A stretch of DNA of 64,000 nucleotides from REEB95 sp963762425. Its GTDB lineage: Bacteria > Pseudomonadota > Alphaproteobacteria > ATCC43930 > CGMCC-115725. The DNA lies in NCBI GenBank assembly GCA_963762425.1, contig CAVXKY010000004.1:434001-498000 (forward strand). The letters are read 5' to 3'. Shown here in pieces: positions 8,964 to 18,425 of the stretch. Below the pieces are notes generated by a model. It did no database searches. It was given only the letters and a program-made list of their open reading frames with translations, and was not told the origin of the DNA. The position numbers were made by a program, and so were the translations under genes. Numbering within the stretch: the first letter of the stretch is position 1; each line of letters opens with the position of its first letter.

Positions 8964-8973
8964 TCTATATCAA
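8960..8973. promoter_or_regulatory. perfect FNR/FixK-type box upstream of sdhC
   Basis: TTGATCTATATCAA matches the FNR/FixK consensus TTGAT-N4-ATCAA exactly. It lies 101 nt upstream of the sdhC start and overlaps the stop codon of the CitE-like gene. Against the promoter proposed at 9005-9032, its centre is about 70 bp upstream of the expected start site, a spacing compatible with class I activation; repression is also possible. Confidence 0.65.
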
Positions 8974-9004
8974 GTTTTGCAGACAGAAAATGTTTGATGC
9001 GCCG

Positions 9005-9032
9005 TTGACGAGAGGGCGGTCGCCGGTCTAAA
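9005..9032 (+). promoter_or_regulatory. candidate sigma70-type promoter of sdhCDAB
   Basis: TTGACG (9005-9010) and TCTAAA (9027-9032) are separated by 16 nt, upstream of sdhC in the 111 nt gap after the CitE-like gene. The match is reasonable but not perfect. Confidence 0.45.
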
Positions 9033-9074
9033 CCAAGCGCCTCTTTCGCGTTTCCAGGTCCTAAGGTCCTTCGG

Positions 9075-9470
9075 ATGACGCCTGTTGAACGGCCGCTTTC
9101 ACCCCATCTTCTGATCTACAAGCCACAGCTGACTTCTCTTGGGTCGTTGTTCCATCGCGGCACCGGCTTCGCGTTGGGCTTCGGCTTCGTGCCCCTGTTG
9201 TGGTGGCTGGTGGCGGCTGCCTGGAGCGACGGCGCCTACGCCCTGGTGCAGAGCTTCTGGGGCTCCTGGTTCGGCCAGTTCTGCTTCTTCGGCTGGACCT
9301 TCTCCGTCTTTTATCATCTGTTGAACGGCATCCGGCATCTCAGCTGGGACGCGGGATTCGGTTTCGAGTTGAAGACGCTCTATCGCACCGGTTGGACGGT
9401 GATAACCGCCAGCGTCGTGCTCACCATCGCCGCCTATATCGTGGCTTACCATCTGCGGGGCCCGCTGTGA
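9075..9470 (+). CDS. sdhC: succinate dehydrogenase cytochrome b556 subunit
   Basis: 131 residues with three hydrophobic segments. The family signature RPLSPHLLIYKP opens the protein, followed by SLFHRGTGFALG and the haem-ligand region FYHLLNGIRHLSWD. With SdhD it anchors complex II in the inner membrane and binds haem b and ubiquinone. First gene of sdhCDAB. Confidence 0.95.
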   Translation: MTPVERPLSPHLLIYKPQLTSLGSLFHRGTGFALGFGFVPLLWWLVAAAWSDGAYALVQSFWGSWFGQFCFFGWTFSVFYHLLNGIRHLSWDAGFGFELKTLYRTGWTVITASVVLTIAAYIVAYHLRGPL

Positions 9471-9805
9471 GCGGCGCCAACGTCCATCATTGGCGCAACC
9501 AGCGGATTTCGGCGCTGGTGCTGATCCCGCTGACGCTGTGGTTCGTCGCCGCGATCTACGCCCATCTCGGCGACGACCACGCCCAGTTCGTTGCCTGGCT
9601 GTCGCGGCCGCTGCCGGCCCTGCTGATGGCCGCGCTGGTCGTGTCCGCGGCCTATCACTTCGCGGTGGGCGTGCGCGAAGTGCTGGTGGATTACGTCCAG
9701 GACCCCCGTCTCCACAGGCTTTCGAAGAGTGCGGTCTATCTCGGCAATCTGGCGCTGACGCTCATCGCGCTCGCCGCCTTGGCCAAGATATGGCTCGGGG
9801 GCTGA
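9467..9805 (+). CDS. sdhD: succinate dehydrogenase hydrophobic membrane anchor subunit
   Basis: 112 residues, GTG start at 9467 overlapping the sdhC stop (GTGA), so translation is coupled. Three membrane segments. The start HHWRNQRISALVLIPLTLW and the second-helix AYHFAVGVREVLVDYV, with the presumed haem-binding His, are characteristic of alphaproteobacterial SdhD. Confidence 0.93.
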   Translation: MSGANVHHWRNQRISALVLIPLTLWFVAAIYAHLGDDHAQFVAWLSRPLPALLMAALVVSAAYHFAVGVREVLVDYVQDPRLHRLSKSAVYLGNLALTLIALAALAKIWLGG

Positions 9806-9807
9806 AC

Positions 9808-11593
9808 ATGGCGGCTTATTCCATCGTCGATCACCTTTATGACGTCGTCGTCGTCGGCGCCGGGGGCGCGGGCATGCGCGCGACCTTGGGCATGAGCGCT
9901 GCCGGCTTCAAGACCGCCTGCATCACCAAGGTGTTCCCGACGCGCAGCCACACCGTGGCGGCGCAAGGCGGCGTCGGCGTCGCGCTCGGCAACATGGGCG
10001 AGGACGATTGGCGCTGGCACATGTACGACACGGTCAAGGGCGCCGACTGGCTCGGCGACCAGGACGCGATCGAATACATGTGCCGCGACGCGATTCCGGC
10101 GGTGATCGAGCTCGAGCACATGGGCGTGCCGTTCTCGCGCACCGAAAAGGGCAAGATCTATCAGCGGCCTTTCGGCGGCCACACGCTCAATTACGGCAAG
10201 GAGATCGCGCATCGCGCGGCCTCGGCCGCCGACCGCACCGGCCACGCCATCCTGCACACGCTCTATCAGCAATGCCTGAAGCACAAATCCGAGTTCTTCG
10301 TCGAATATTTCGTGCTCGATCTGCTGATGGACGGCGAGACCTGCCGCGGCGTGCTCGCCTGGTGTCTCGATGACGGCTCGCTCCACCGCTTCCGCGCGCA
10401 GACCGTGGTCATCGCCACCGGCGGCTACGGCCGCGCCTATTTCTCCTGCACCTCGGCGCATATCTGCACCGGCGACGGCAACGCCATGGTGCTGCGCGCC
10501 GGGCATCCCTTGCAGGACATGGAGTTCATCCAGTTCCACCCCACCGGCATCTACGGCGCCGGCTGCCTCATCACCGAAGGCGTGCGCGGCGAAGGCGGTT
10601 ATCTCACCAATTCCGAGGGCGAGCGTTTCATGGAGCGTTACGCGCCGCACGCCAAGGATTTGGCCTCGCGCGACGTGGTCAGCCGCTCCATGACCATCGA
10701 GATGCGCGAGGGGCGGGGCTGCGGGCCGAAGAAGGATTACCTGCTGCTCCATCTCGAGCATCTCGACCCCGCGGTGATCCACGAGCGGCTGCCCGGCATC
10801 GAGGAAACCTCCAAGATCTTCGCCGGCGTCGACGTCACCCGCGAGCCGATCCCGGTGCTGCCGACGGTGCATTACAACATGGGCGGCATTCCGACCAACA
10901 TCCACGGCGAGGCGCTGGCGCCGACGGATGAGGATCCCGACCGTATCGCCCCCGGGCTGATGGCGATCGGCGAGGCGGCGTGCGTTTCGGTGCACGGCGC
11001 CAACCGCCTCGGCACCAACTCGCTCCTGGACATCATCGTCTTCGGCCGGGCCTGCGCCTTGCGCGCCCAGGAAACCTTGAAGCCCGGCGCCGCGCAGAAG
11101 AAGCCGCCGCAATCCTCCGAGGACAAGGCGCTGGCGCGCTTCGACCGCATCCGCAACGCCAAGGGCAGGCTCAAGAGCGGCCAGATTCGCGACTCCATGC
11201 AGCACACCATGCAGGATCACTGCGCCGTGTTCCGCGACGCCAAGACGCTCAAGCAAGGCGTCGCCAAGATGGCCGACGTCGCGGCCTCGATGCGCGAGAT
11301 GTCGATCGCCGACCGTTCGCTGATCTGGAACAGCGACCTGGTCGAGGCGCTCGAACTCGACAATCTGGTGTCGCAATCGGTGGTGGTGCTCGATTCCGCG
11401 GTGAACCGCACCGAAAGCCGCGGCGCCCATGCGCGCGAGGATTTCCCCAAGCGCGACGACAAGAATTGGATGAAGCACACCGTGTCCTGGCTCGACGAGC
11501 AAGGGCAAGACCCGGCTCGGCTACCGCCCGGTGCATAATTTCACGCTGTCGAACGACGTTCAGCCTTTCCCGCCCAAGGAACGGGTCTACTGA
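9808..11593 (+). CDS. sdhA: succinate dehydrogenase flavoprotein subunit, apparent +1 frameshift near the 3' end
   Basis: Oxidises succinate to fumarate with covalently bound FAD. Visible are the dinucleotide fold VVVGAGGAGMRATLG, the FAD-attachment histidine in TRSHTVAAQGG, the active-site region FHPTGIYGAG and the HGANRLGTNSLLD motif. As read, the frame stops at 11538 after a non-family tail. One extra base around 11500-11505 explains this: without it the protein continues as GKTRLGYRPVHNF and ends in PPKERVY at 11593, the usual SdhA C-terminus, for 594 residues. sdhB begins 10 nt later. Most likely a sequencing insertion. Confidence 0.93.
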
Positions 11594-11603
11594 GGAGCCG
11601 CGT

Positions 11604-12383
11604 ATGGTCGAATTCGCCCTTCCCGCCAATTCCAAGATCGGGCCCGGCAAGAGCTTTCCGGCTCCGGCGGGCGCCAAGCGCGTCAAGACCTTCAGGATTT
11701 ACCGCTGGGATCCCGAGGGCGGCCAGAACCCGCGGCTCGACAGCTTTACGATCGATCTCGACAAATGCGCGCCGATGGTTCTGGACGCGCTGATCAAGAT
11801 CAAGAACGAGATCGACCCCACGCTCACCTTCCGCCGTTCCTGCCGCGAGGGCATCTGCGGCTCCTGCGCCATGAACATCGGCGGCACCAACACGCTCGCC
11901 TGCCTCAAATACATCGACGACGTGCCGGACGGCGTCATCATCTATCCGCTGCCGCATCGGAAGGTGGTCAAGGATCTGGTGCCGGATTTGAACGACGCCT
12001 ACAAGCAATACGGCGAGACCAAGCCCTGGCTCCAGAACGACCAGCCGCCGCCCAAGGACAGCGAGCGGCTGCAATCGATCGAAGATCGCGCCAAGCTCGA
12101 CGGCCTGTGGGAATGCATTCTCTGTTTCTGCTGTTCCACGTCTTGTCCGAGCTTTTGGTGGAACCCCGACAAGTATCTCGGCCCCGCCACGCTGCTGCAG
12201 ACCTATCGCTGGCTCGCCGACAGCCGCGACGACAAGGAGCAGGAGCGTTTGGCTCCGCTCGACGATCCCTTCAAGGTCTATCGCTGCCACACCATCATGA
12301 ATTGCACCAACACCTGTCCCAAGGGCCTCAACCCGGGCCAGGCGATCGGCAAGATCAAGCAATTGATGGTGACGAAGACCTAG
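11604..12383 (+). CDS. sdhB: succinate dehydrogenase iron-sulfur subunit
   Basis: 259 residues. All three cluster motifs are present: [2Fe-2S] in CREGICGSCAMNIGG, [4Fe-4S] in CILCFCCSTSCP, and [3Fe-4S] in CHTIMNCTNTCPKGLNP. It passes electrons from SdhA flavin to ubiquinone at the SdhCD anchor. GAGGAG lies just upstream of ATG 11604. The 3' end overlaps the convergent DUF6494 gene by 29 nt. Confidence 0.97.
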   Translation: MVEFALPANSKIGPGKSFPAPAGAKRVKTFRIYRWDPEGGQNPRLDSFTIDLDKCAPMVLDALIKIKNEIDPTLTFRRSCREGICGSCAMNIGGTNTLACLKYIDDVPDGVIIYPLPHRKVVKDLVPDLNDAYKQYGETKPWLQNDQPPPKDSERLQSIEDRAKLDGLWECILCFCCSTSCPSFWWNPDKYLGPATLLQTYRWLADSRDDKEQERLAPLDDPFKVYRCHTIMNCTNTCPKGLNPGQAIGKIKQLMVTKT

Positions 12384-12600
12384 GGTCGTAAGGCGTCTCG
12401 AAATCGATCGAACCGTCGATGGTTCGGGAAAGCCCGATCTCCGGCAGGCTCAGCGTCATCGTGGCGGCGATCCGGGTCTTGCCCTTGAGCTTGCCCGCCT
12501 GGTCCGCCGCGCGCACCGCGTTCTCGATCTCGCGCTGCGAGGTGACGCCGACGAGCTTGAGGAATTTGCGGATTTCGATGTTCAAGCGTTCTTCGTTCAT
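12355..12600 (-). CDS. DUF6494 family protein
   Basis: 81 residues. The pattern MNEERLNIEIRKFLKLVGV, then SQREIENAVRAA and a short beta-rich C-terminal half, matches the small DUF6494 family found in alphaproteobacteria. It has no known function. It is convergent with sdhB and overlaps its last codons. A GAGAGC-type ribosome-binding stretch precedes the start. Confidence 0.75.
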   Translation of the reverse strand: MNEERLNIEIRKFLKLVGVTSQREIENAVRAADQAGKLKGKTRIAATMTLSLPEIGLSRTIDGSIDFETPYDPRSSSPSIA

Positions 12601-12696
12601 CGTGCTCTCCTGGGCTCTCTCTTGGGCCGGCTCCCTGCCTAAAATTCCATCAGGCCAAGTCTACCTCTGATTTTGCATCGCGGCGCGAAATTCGCT

Positions 12697-13836
12697 ATGA
12701 CAGCCCGTTCCATGCCGCATTCGCCCCGTACATCCCTGCAACATCCCGAGGCCCTGGCCATCGTCGCCGGCCCGGCGGCGCTTTATCGCGCGCGGATCGA
12801 TGCGGGCGCGCTGATCCGGGATGAAGCGCAAGCCGTGGCGGCGGACAAGCTCCAGGCGCTGTGGCAAGGCTTCCGGCAATACAAGCCCAATGGCGCGCGC
12901 TTCTGGTGGACCCGGCTCGGAACCGGGGCGCCCCGCGGGCTTTACATCCACGGCGCCGTCGGCCGCGGCAAATCCATGCTGATGGACATGTTCTTCGCCT
13001 CGGTCGCGATGTCGCGCAAGCGGCGCGTCCATTTCTACGCCTTCATGCTCGAGGTGCACGAGCGCATCCATGAGCGCCGCGCCGAGAAGGGCGATCCGAT
13101 CCGGCCGGTGGCGGCGGACATCGCGCAGGAGGCGGCGCTCCTGTGCTTCGATGAATTCCACGTCAGCGACATCGCCGACGCCATGATCCTGGGCCGTCTG
13201 TTCGAGGCGTTGTTCGAGGAAGGCGTGGTGGTGGTCGCGACCTCGAACCGCGCGCCCGATACGCTTTACCAGAATGGCTTGCAGCGCGAACGCTTCCTGC
13301 CGTTCATCGATCTCTTCAAGCGCCGGCTCGACGTGCTCGAATTGTCGGGCCCGCGCGACTACCGTTTGGTCCGGCTGTCCGGCCGCCAGGTCTATTTCAG
13401 CCCGGCCGACGATAATGCCTACCGCGCGCTCGAACACATCTTCGCCGATCTCACCGGCAACGCCTCGGCCGGGCCGCAGACGCTCGATCTGCGCGGGCGT
13501 TCCCTCACCGTGCCGCGCGCGGCGGGCGGCGTCGCCTGGTTCGATTTCGAGGCGCTGTGCGGCGCTCCGCTCGGGCCCGCCGATTACCTGGCCTTGGCCA
13601 AGCGCTACCGCACCTTCATCGTCGAGAATATTCCGCGTTTGGGCCCCGAGAACCGCGACCGCGCCCGGCGCTTCAACATCTTCATCGACACGCTCTACGA
13701 GGCGCATGGGCGGCTGGTGGCTTCGGCCGAGGCGCCCCCGGCCGAGCTTTACGCCGAAGGCGACGGCTCGTTCGAATTCCAGCGCACCGTTTCGCGCCTC
13801 AACGAAATGCAAAGCGCCGAATACATCGCCGGGTGA
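12697..13836 (+). CDS. zapE: cell division protein ZapE (AFG1-family ATPase)
   Basis: 379 residues. Walker A is GAVGRGKSMLMD (about residue 92) and Walker B LLCFDEFHVSD (about 150), followed by the sensor region VVVVATSNRAPD and the family C-terminal stretch RFNIFIDTLYEAH. In E. coli, ZapE acts at the constricting Z-ring under stress; mitochondrial AFG1 relatives act in protein quality control. ATG 12697 is chosen; TTG 12673 and ATG 12712 are alternatives. Adjacency to the sdh locus is common in alphaproteobacteria. Confidence 0.92.
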   Translation: MTARSMPHSPRTSLQHPEALAIVAGPAALYRARIDAGALIRDEAQAVAADKLQALWQGFRQYKPNGARFWWTRLGTGAPRGLYIHGAVGRGKSMLMDMFFASVAMSRKRRVHFYAFMLEVHERIHERRAEKGDPIRPVAADIAQEAALLCFDEFHVSDIADAMILGRLFEALFEEGVVVVATSNRAPDTLYQNGLQRERFLPFIDLFKRRLDVLELSGPRDYRLVRLSGRQVYFSPADDNAYRALEHIFADLTGNASAGPQTLDLRGRSLTVPRAAGGVAWFDFEALCGAPLGPADYLALAKRYRTFIVENIPRLGPENRDRARRFNIFIDTLYEAHGRLVASAEAPPAELYAEGDGSFEFQRTVSRLNEMQSAEYIAG

Positions 13837-13938
13837 ACGCGGCCTTCCGCAATAAATCTGAAATCGAAACGTCACAGTCCGCGGCCATTACCCACGGGGA
13901 AATTCTGAGGCGCGCACTCAGCTTACATGGAGGTCAAA

Positions 13939-14118
13939 ATGCTGAAATCCATCTTCTTCCTTCTCGGTCTCGTCTTCGCCATCGGCATCGTCGGCGAAGC
14001 CGCGGCGCAAAGCTGTCCGGCGAACAGCCACCCGAACGGCAGTTCCGGCACGACCGTCAACTGCGTGTGCGATTCAGGCTACGTGTATTCCGGCGGGGCC
14101 TGCGTGAAAGGCAACTAG
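13939..14118 (+). CDS. small secreted cysteine-containing peptide
   Basis: 59 residues. A strong GGAGGT ribosome-binding site 5 nt before ATG 13939 decides the start; the in-frame ATG at 13927 would swallow it. Residues 1-24 form a clear Sec signal peptide with likely cleavage after EAAA or EAAAQ. The mature ~35 residues contain four cysteines (CPANSHPNG, NCVCDSGY and GGACVKG) and Gly/Ser-rich spacing reminiscent of an EGF-like or disulfide-knotted mini-domain. No close family recognised. It stands alone between zapE and the reverse trehalose operon. Confidence 0.7.
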   Translation: MLKSIFFLLGLVFAIGIVGEAAAQSCPANSHPNGSSGTTVNCVCDSGYVYSGGACVKGN

Positions 14119-14245
14119 CCGCACGCAACGCCGTTGCGGCAACGCTCACCGAGAGGGTTGCCCATGCGCGGCCCCATGCCGCCGAGTACCGCCAGCCGAA
14201 GGGCGCGCTGCCGGGCCTAGCCCGAGCCTCTTCTGTGCTGCGCGT

Positions 14246-15655
14246 TCAGGATACCTTCTTCTGGCCGGCCGGAACCACGCGCAGTTCCGTCTTGCGCAAG
14301 GCGGCGAGAAAGCCTTCCCGCCAGGTGACGACGGTGTTGCGCGAGACCACGTCCATCATCGCCTGCCAGCGCTCGCGGCGTTCCTCGAGCGACATGGCGA
14401 GGCCGCGATGAAGCGCCGCGGCGATGTCGTCGACGTCGATCGGATTGACCAGAAGCGCGGTTTCGAATTCGCTGGAGGCGCCCGCGAAGCGCGACAGCAC
14501 CAGCACGCCGGGGCGTTCCGGGTCCTGCGCCGCGACGTATTCCTTGGCCACCAGGTTCATGCCGTCGCGCATCGGCGTGACCAATCCGATCTGCGCCAGG
14601 CGGAAGAATCCCGCCAGAATCTGGCGCGTGAAGCTCTTGTTGATGTAACGGATCGGCGCCCAGTCGAATTCGGCGAATTTGCCGTTGACGCGGCCGGCGG
14701 CGCTTTCGAGCTCTTGCCGAAGCGCGCGATACTGCCGTACCTCGCTGCGCGAATGCGGCGTGATCTGGAGATAGCTGAAGCGCTGGCGCAGTGAAGGATG
14801 CTGGCTCAGCAGGCTCTCGATCGCTTCGAAGCGGTTGGGGATGCCCTTGCTGTAATCGAGCCGGTCGACGCCGATGAACAGGCTGCGGTCGGCCAGGCTC
14901 TCCTTGAGACGGATGGCCTCGGGCGAGTTGATCGCCTTGCGCGCGAAAGCGGCGAAGGCGGATGTATCGATGCCGACCGGGAAAGCGCCCACGGCTACCC
15001 GCCGGCCGAAGGCGGTGATCGTGCCGTTGCTGCGCTCCATGTCCTGGGCGATGCCGGAGACACAGTCGCGGAAGGCGCGCGCGCTTTCCTCGGTCTGGAA
15101 ACCGGCCAGGTCGTAATGGCACAGCGCCTCGATGATGTCGTCCTTGCACGGCAGCACGGAGAGCACGTCGGGCGGCGGGAAAGGCGTGTGCAGGAAAAAG
15201 CCGATGCGGTTGCCGACCCCGAGCTTGCGAAGTTCCCGTCCCAGCGGAATGAGATGGAAATCCTGCACCCAGACGATGTCGTCTTGCCGCAACAGCGCCT
15301 TCAATTCGCGCGCCAGGCGGGCATTGACGGCGAGATAACCCTGATAGGCGCTGCGCCGGTACTCGACCAGGCCGAGGCGGAAATGGAACAGCGGCCACAG
15401 CGTGCCGTTGGCGAACCCCACGTAATAGGAATCGTGCTCGGGCCGCGTCAGCGGCACCGTCACGTAGGTCACCTTGCCGGCGGCGAGGGTTTGGGGCGGC
15501 GCGCCCGGCGCGGGCGATATCCGGTCGCTGCAGCCGAACCACAACCCGCCGTAATGCCGCAGCGCCTCGCGCATGGCGACGGCCAGGCCGCCCGCCTGCA
15601 CGGCGCGGTCGGTCGGCAGGCTCACGCGATTGGAGACGATCACGAGCCGCGCCAA
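14246..15655 (-). CDS. otsA: alpha,alpha-trehalose-phosphate synthase (UDP-forming)
   Basis: 469 residues, close to E. coli OtsA. A GT20 glycosyltransferase that joins UDP-glucose and glucose-6-phosphate. Visible motifs: RLVIVSNRVSLP at the start, the shortened-GG loop, WVQDFHLIPL, GFFLHTPFPP, FIGVDRLDYSKGIPNR, and RDGMNLVAKEYVAAQ. TTG 15655 is the start because GGAGG lies upstream and only this codon puts the conserved RLVIVSNR at the N-terminus. It overlaps the end of the GH15 gene by 16 nt; third gene of otsB-GH15-otsA. Confidence 0.94.
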   Translation of the reverse strand: MARLVIVSNRVSLPTDRAVQAGGLAVAMREALRHYGGLWFGCSDRISPAPGAPPQTLAAGKVTYVTVPLTRPEHDSYYVGFANGTLWPLFHFRLGLVEYRRSAYQGYLAVNARLARELKALLRQDDIVWVQDFHLIPLGRELRKLGVGNRIGFFLHTPFPPPDVLSVLPCKDDIIEALCHYDLAGFQTEESARAFRDCVSGIAQDMERSNGTITAFGRRVAVGAFPVGIDTSAFAAFARKAINSPEAIRLKESLADRSLFIGVDRLDYSKGIPNRFEAIESLLSQHPSLRQRFSYLQITPHSRSEVRQYRALRQELESAAGRVNGKFAEFDWAPIRYINKSFTRQILAGFFRLAQIGLVTPMRDGMNLVAKEYVAAQDPERPGVLVLSRFAGASSEFETALLVNPIDVDDIAAALHRGLAMSLEERRERWQAMMDVVSRNTVVTWREGFLAALRKTELRVVPAGQKKVS

Positions 15656-17464
15656 AATGCCTCCTCCCAGCTCTTGCTGAGCCGCATGGCCGAGATGATG
15701 AGCCCGACCATCGAATAGGTTTGCGGAAAATTCCCCCACAGCTCGCCGCTCGCGGGGTCGATATCCTCGGCGAGATAACCCAGGCGGTTGCGGCGCGCGA
15801 GCATCGCCTCGAAAATGCGGCGCGCCTCGTCCACCCGTCCCACCGCGGCCAGGGCGTCGACGTACCAGAAGGTGCAGACGGCGAAAGCCGAGCGGGGCAT
15901 CCCGAAATCGTCCGGCCACGAATAACGCATGAGATGGTCGCCGCGCCGCAATGTGCGCTCGATCCGCTCGAGCGTTCCGAGGAAACGCGGATCGTCGGCC
16001 GCGACGAAGCCCATCTCCTGGAGCAGCAGCAGGCTGGCGTCGACCTCGTCGCCGCCGAGGCTGGCGGTGAAGCTGTTGAGCCGCGGATTCCAGGCGCGTT
16101 CCAGGATCTCGCCGCGGATGCGATCCGCCTCCTTGCGCCAGTAATCGCGCCGTTCGGTGAGGCCCAGTTCGCGGGCAATATGCGCCAGCCGGTCGCAAGC
16201 GGCCCAGCACATCACGCTCGAATGGGTGTGGACTGCGAGGAAGTTGCTGCCGCGGAATTCCCACAAGCCGGCATCGGGTTCGAACGCCGCCGCTGCCGCT
16301 CGGTCGCCCAAGGCCTCGAGCCGCCTGAAAAGGCCGAGATCGCCCGGGCGCGGCAGGCGGCGGTCGAAGAACATCTGCGCCGCCGCCAGCATGACGCTGC
16401 CATAGACGTCGTTTTGGGTCTGGTTTTCGGCGAGATTGCCGACGCGCACCGGCCCCATGCCGCGATATCCCGGCAGGGCGGGTTCGACGCGCTCGGGCAA
16501 GGCCTCGCCCGGTACGATGCGGTAGACCGGCTTGAGCTTGCCGTCCGTTTCCGTCGCCGCCACGTTGGTGATGTAGCGGATGAAATCCTCCATGGTGCGG
16601 GTGGCGTTGAGGCGGTTCAACGCGTGCACCACGAAATAGGCGTCGCGCAGCCAGCAATAACGGTAATCCCAGTTGCGCCCGGTATCGGCGCGATTCGGGA
16701 ATCGATGTGGTGAGCGCGGCGACCATGCCGCCGGTCTCCTCGAAATTGCACAGCTTCAACGCGATGGCGGCGCGGATGACCGCCTCCTGCCACTCGAACG
16801 GAACCGAGAGGTAACGCACCCACTCGGTCCAGTAATCGGCGGTGCGGGCCTGGAAGGATTCGCCCATTTCGGGGATCGGGGCCGAAAGCTGCTCGTCCGG
16901 ACCGAGCACCAGGGTCACCGCCGCGTGGAGCGCGAACCATTTTTCCTCGGCGACATAGGATACCGGCGCATCGGTGGAAACCCGCATTGCGCCGCCCGGC
17001 GCGAGGTAACGGATATGATTGCTGCCCGGCACCGCGGCCGCCGCGGCCGCGCCGTAGTTGCCGCGCGGCCGGATGCGGATGCGGATGCGGGCGCGGCCGT
17101 TCACCGGCTCGATGCGGCGGATCAGCATCGGCGGGCGGTAGATCCGCTCGAACTGGCGGAAGCGCGGCGCGAAATCGGCGATGCGCACGCTCTGGCCATC
17201 CTCGCCGGTTAGGATGGTTTCGAGGATCGCGGTGTGGCCGGCATAACGCTGCGAGGATTGGGTCTGGCGCTCGATCTCGGTATCGAGGAAACCGCCGGCA
17301 TCCGCGCCGTTCCCGGAGGACCCGCCCATCAGGCTGCAGAACAGCGGATCGCCGTCGAGCCGCGGATAGCAGCACCACACGATGCGCCCGGCGCGGTCGA
17401 GCAGCGCGGCGAGATAGCAATTGCCGATGACGCCGAGATCGAGATTGGGGGCGGCCGCAATCAT
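15640..17464 (-). CDS. glycoside hydrolase family 15 protein (glucoamylase/trehalase-like), apparent +1 frameshift
   Basis: Starts at 17464 with the GH15 N-terminal domain (LGVIGNCYLAALLD, then WCCYPRLDGDPLF). Around 16686-16698 the frame shifts by one extra base and continues as NWDYRYCWLRDAYF, the classical GH15 motif, to the stop at 15640. Corrected length is about 607 residues, normal for bacterial GH15 trehalase/glucoamylase proteins. The presumed catalytic acids are the Glu in GLWEFRG and the Glu in GELWGNFPQ. Start overlaps otsB (ATGA) and end overlaps otsA. In this setting a trehalose-hydrolysing role is plausible but not proven. Confidence 0.88.
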
Positions 17465-18225
17465 CGGACCCCTCCCGACACCGGCGCCGCCAACGCCTGG
17501 ACCGATTGGGCGAGCCAGGCGCGGAAATCCGCCGGTTGGGCGACGCGCAGCCGCGCCAGGCTTTGGCCCGCCTTGCCGACGCGGATGGCAAATCCCTGAT
17601 GCAGCAGCGCCGCGGCGAAGCCGCCTTCGTCGGTGACGTCGTCGCCGGCGAAGACCGGCAACCGGCCGCGGAAGGGCGGCTCGACCATGAACCATTCCAC
17701 CGCGGTGCCCTTGCTCACCGCGCGGACTTTGAGGTCGAAGCCGGAACGGGAATCCATCAGTTCAATTCCATCTAATTTCTGCGCCGCATCGGCCAGAACC
17801 GCGCCGAGTTCGCCGCGCGAGCCGCGCGCGGCCAGGCAATGCACCGCGACGCTCTGGCCTTTCCACTCGATCAGGATGCCGGGCCAGGTCGAAGCGAAAC
17901 GCTCAAGCGGCGCGCGTAACGGCTCGAAATCGACTTCCCGGCCCAGGCGCCGGATAGCCGTGTCCGGCGCGCGGCGCAGCTCGGCACCGTGCTGACCCGC
18001 CACGGGCAGGCGCAGCGGCTTGAACAGCCGGTCGACGTTGGCGATGGCGCGGCCGCTGACCAGCGCCAGCGCGCCGCCAAGAGCGTGCGACAGCGCCGCG
18101 AGCGTCTCGCGCAGGCCCGAAGGCACGCGCGCTTCATCCGGCCGCGCCGCGATGTCCAGCAACGTGCCGTCAACATCGAGGAACAGCGCCCAATCCGGCT
18201 TCATGATCGGCAAGGCGTCGGACAC
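17461..18225 (-). CDS. otsB: trehalose-6-phosphate phosphatase
   Basis: 254 residues. HAD-superfamily phosphatase: motif I FLDVDGTLLDI with the nucleophilic Asp, VSGRAIANVD, GQHGAELR, and the Mg-binding GDDVTDEGGF near the C-terminus. Removes phosphate from trehalose-6-phosphate made by OtsA. GTG 18225 is preferred because GGAGG lies 7 nt upstream; the frame stays open upstream without family similarity. First gene of the reverse otsB-GH15-otsA unit, divergent from the MscS-like gene over about 200 bp. Confidence 0.93.
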   Translation of the reverse strand: MSDALPIMKPDWALFLDVDGTLLDIAARPDEARVPSGLRETLAALSHALGGALALVSGRAIANVDRLFKPLRLPVAGQHGAELRRAPDTAIRRLGREVDFEPLRAPLERFASTWPGILIEWKGQSVAVHCLAARGSRGELGAVLADAAQKLDGIELMDSRSGFDLKVRAVSKGTAVEWFMVEPPFRGRLPVFAGDDVTDEGGFAAALLHQGFAIRVGKAGQSLARLRVAQPADFRAWLAQSVQALAAPVSGGVR

Positions 18226-18425
18226 AATAATTCCTCCGCGGCAATGCCCAGCTTGGCCATTCATTCGGCCCGGCAAAGTTCCCGGGTCCTGAAAATCCTG
18301 ACAGGGACCCTGGGCGGAATTGAGGCGGAAACCGCCCCTTCCGCCATGAAATCGCCCAAAATTCCCGGACGACAAAGGATCAGACCGTCATATTTTCGGC
18401 CCATTCAGCCGGTTTCCTGGTCGTT

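Noticed and set aside
11500..11593. Programmed +1 frameshift in sdhA (and in the six other interrupted genes)
   Set aside because: No shared slippery motif is visible, the genes are unrelated, and most are housekeeping genes never known to need frameshifting. Sequencing error is simpler.
14119..14245. Hairpin-like GCAAC/GTTGC near the end of the secreted peptide gene as a terminator
   Set aside because: Stem of only five pairs with no T-tract.
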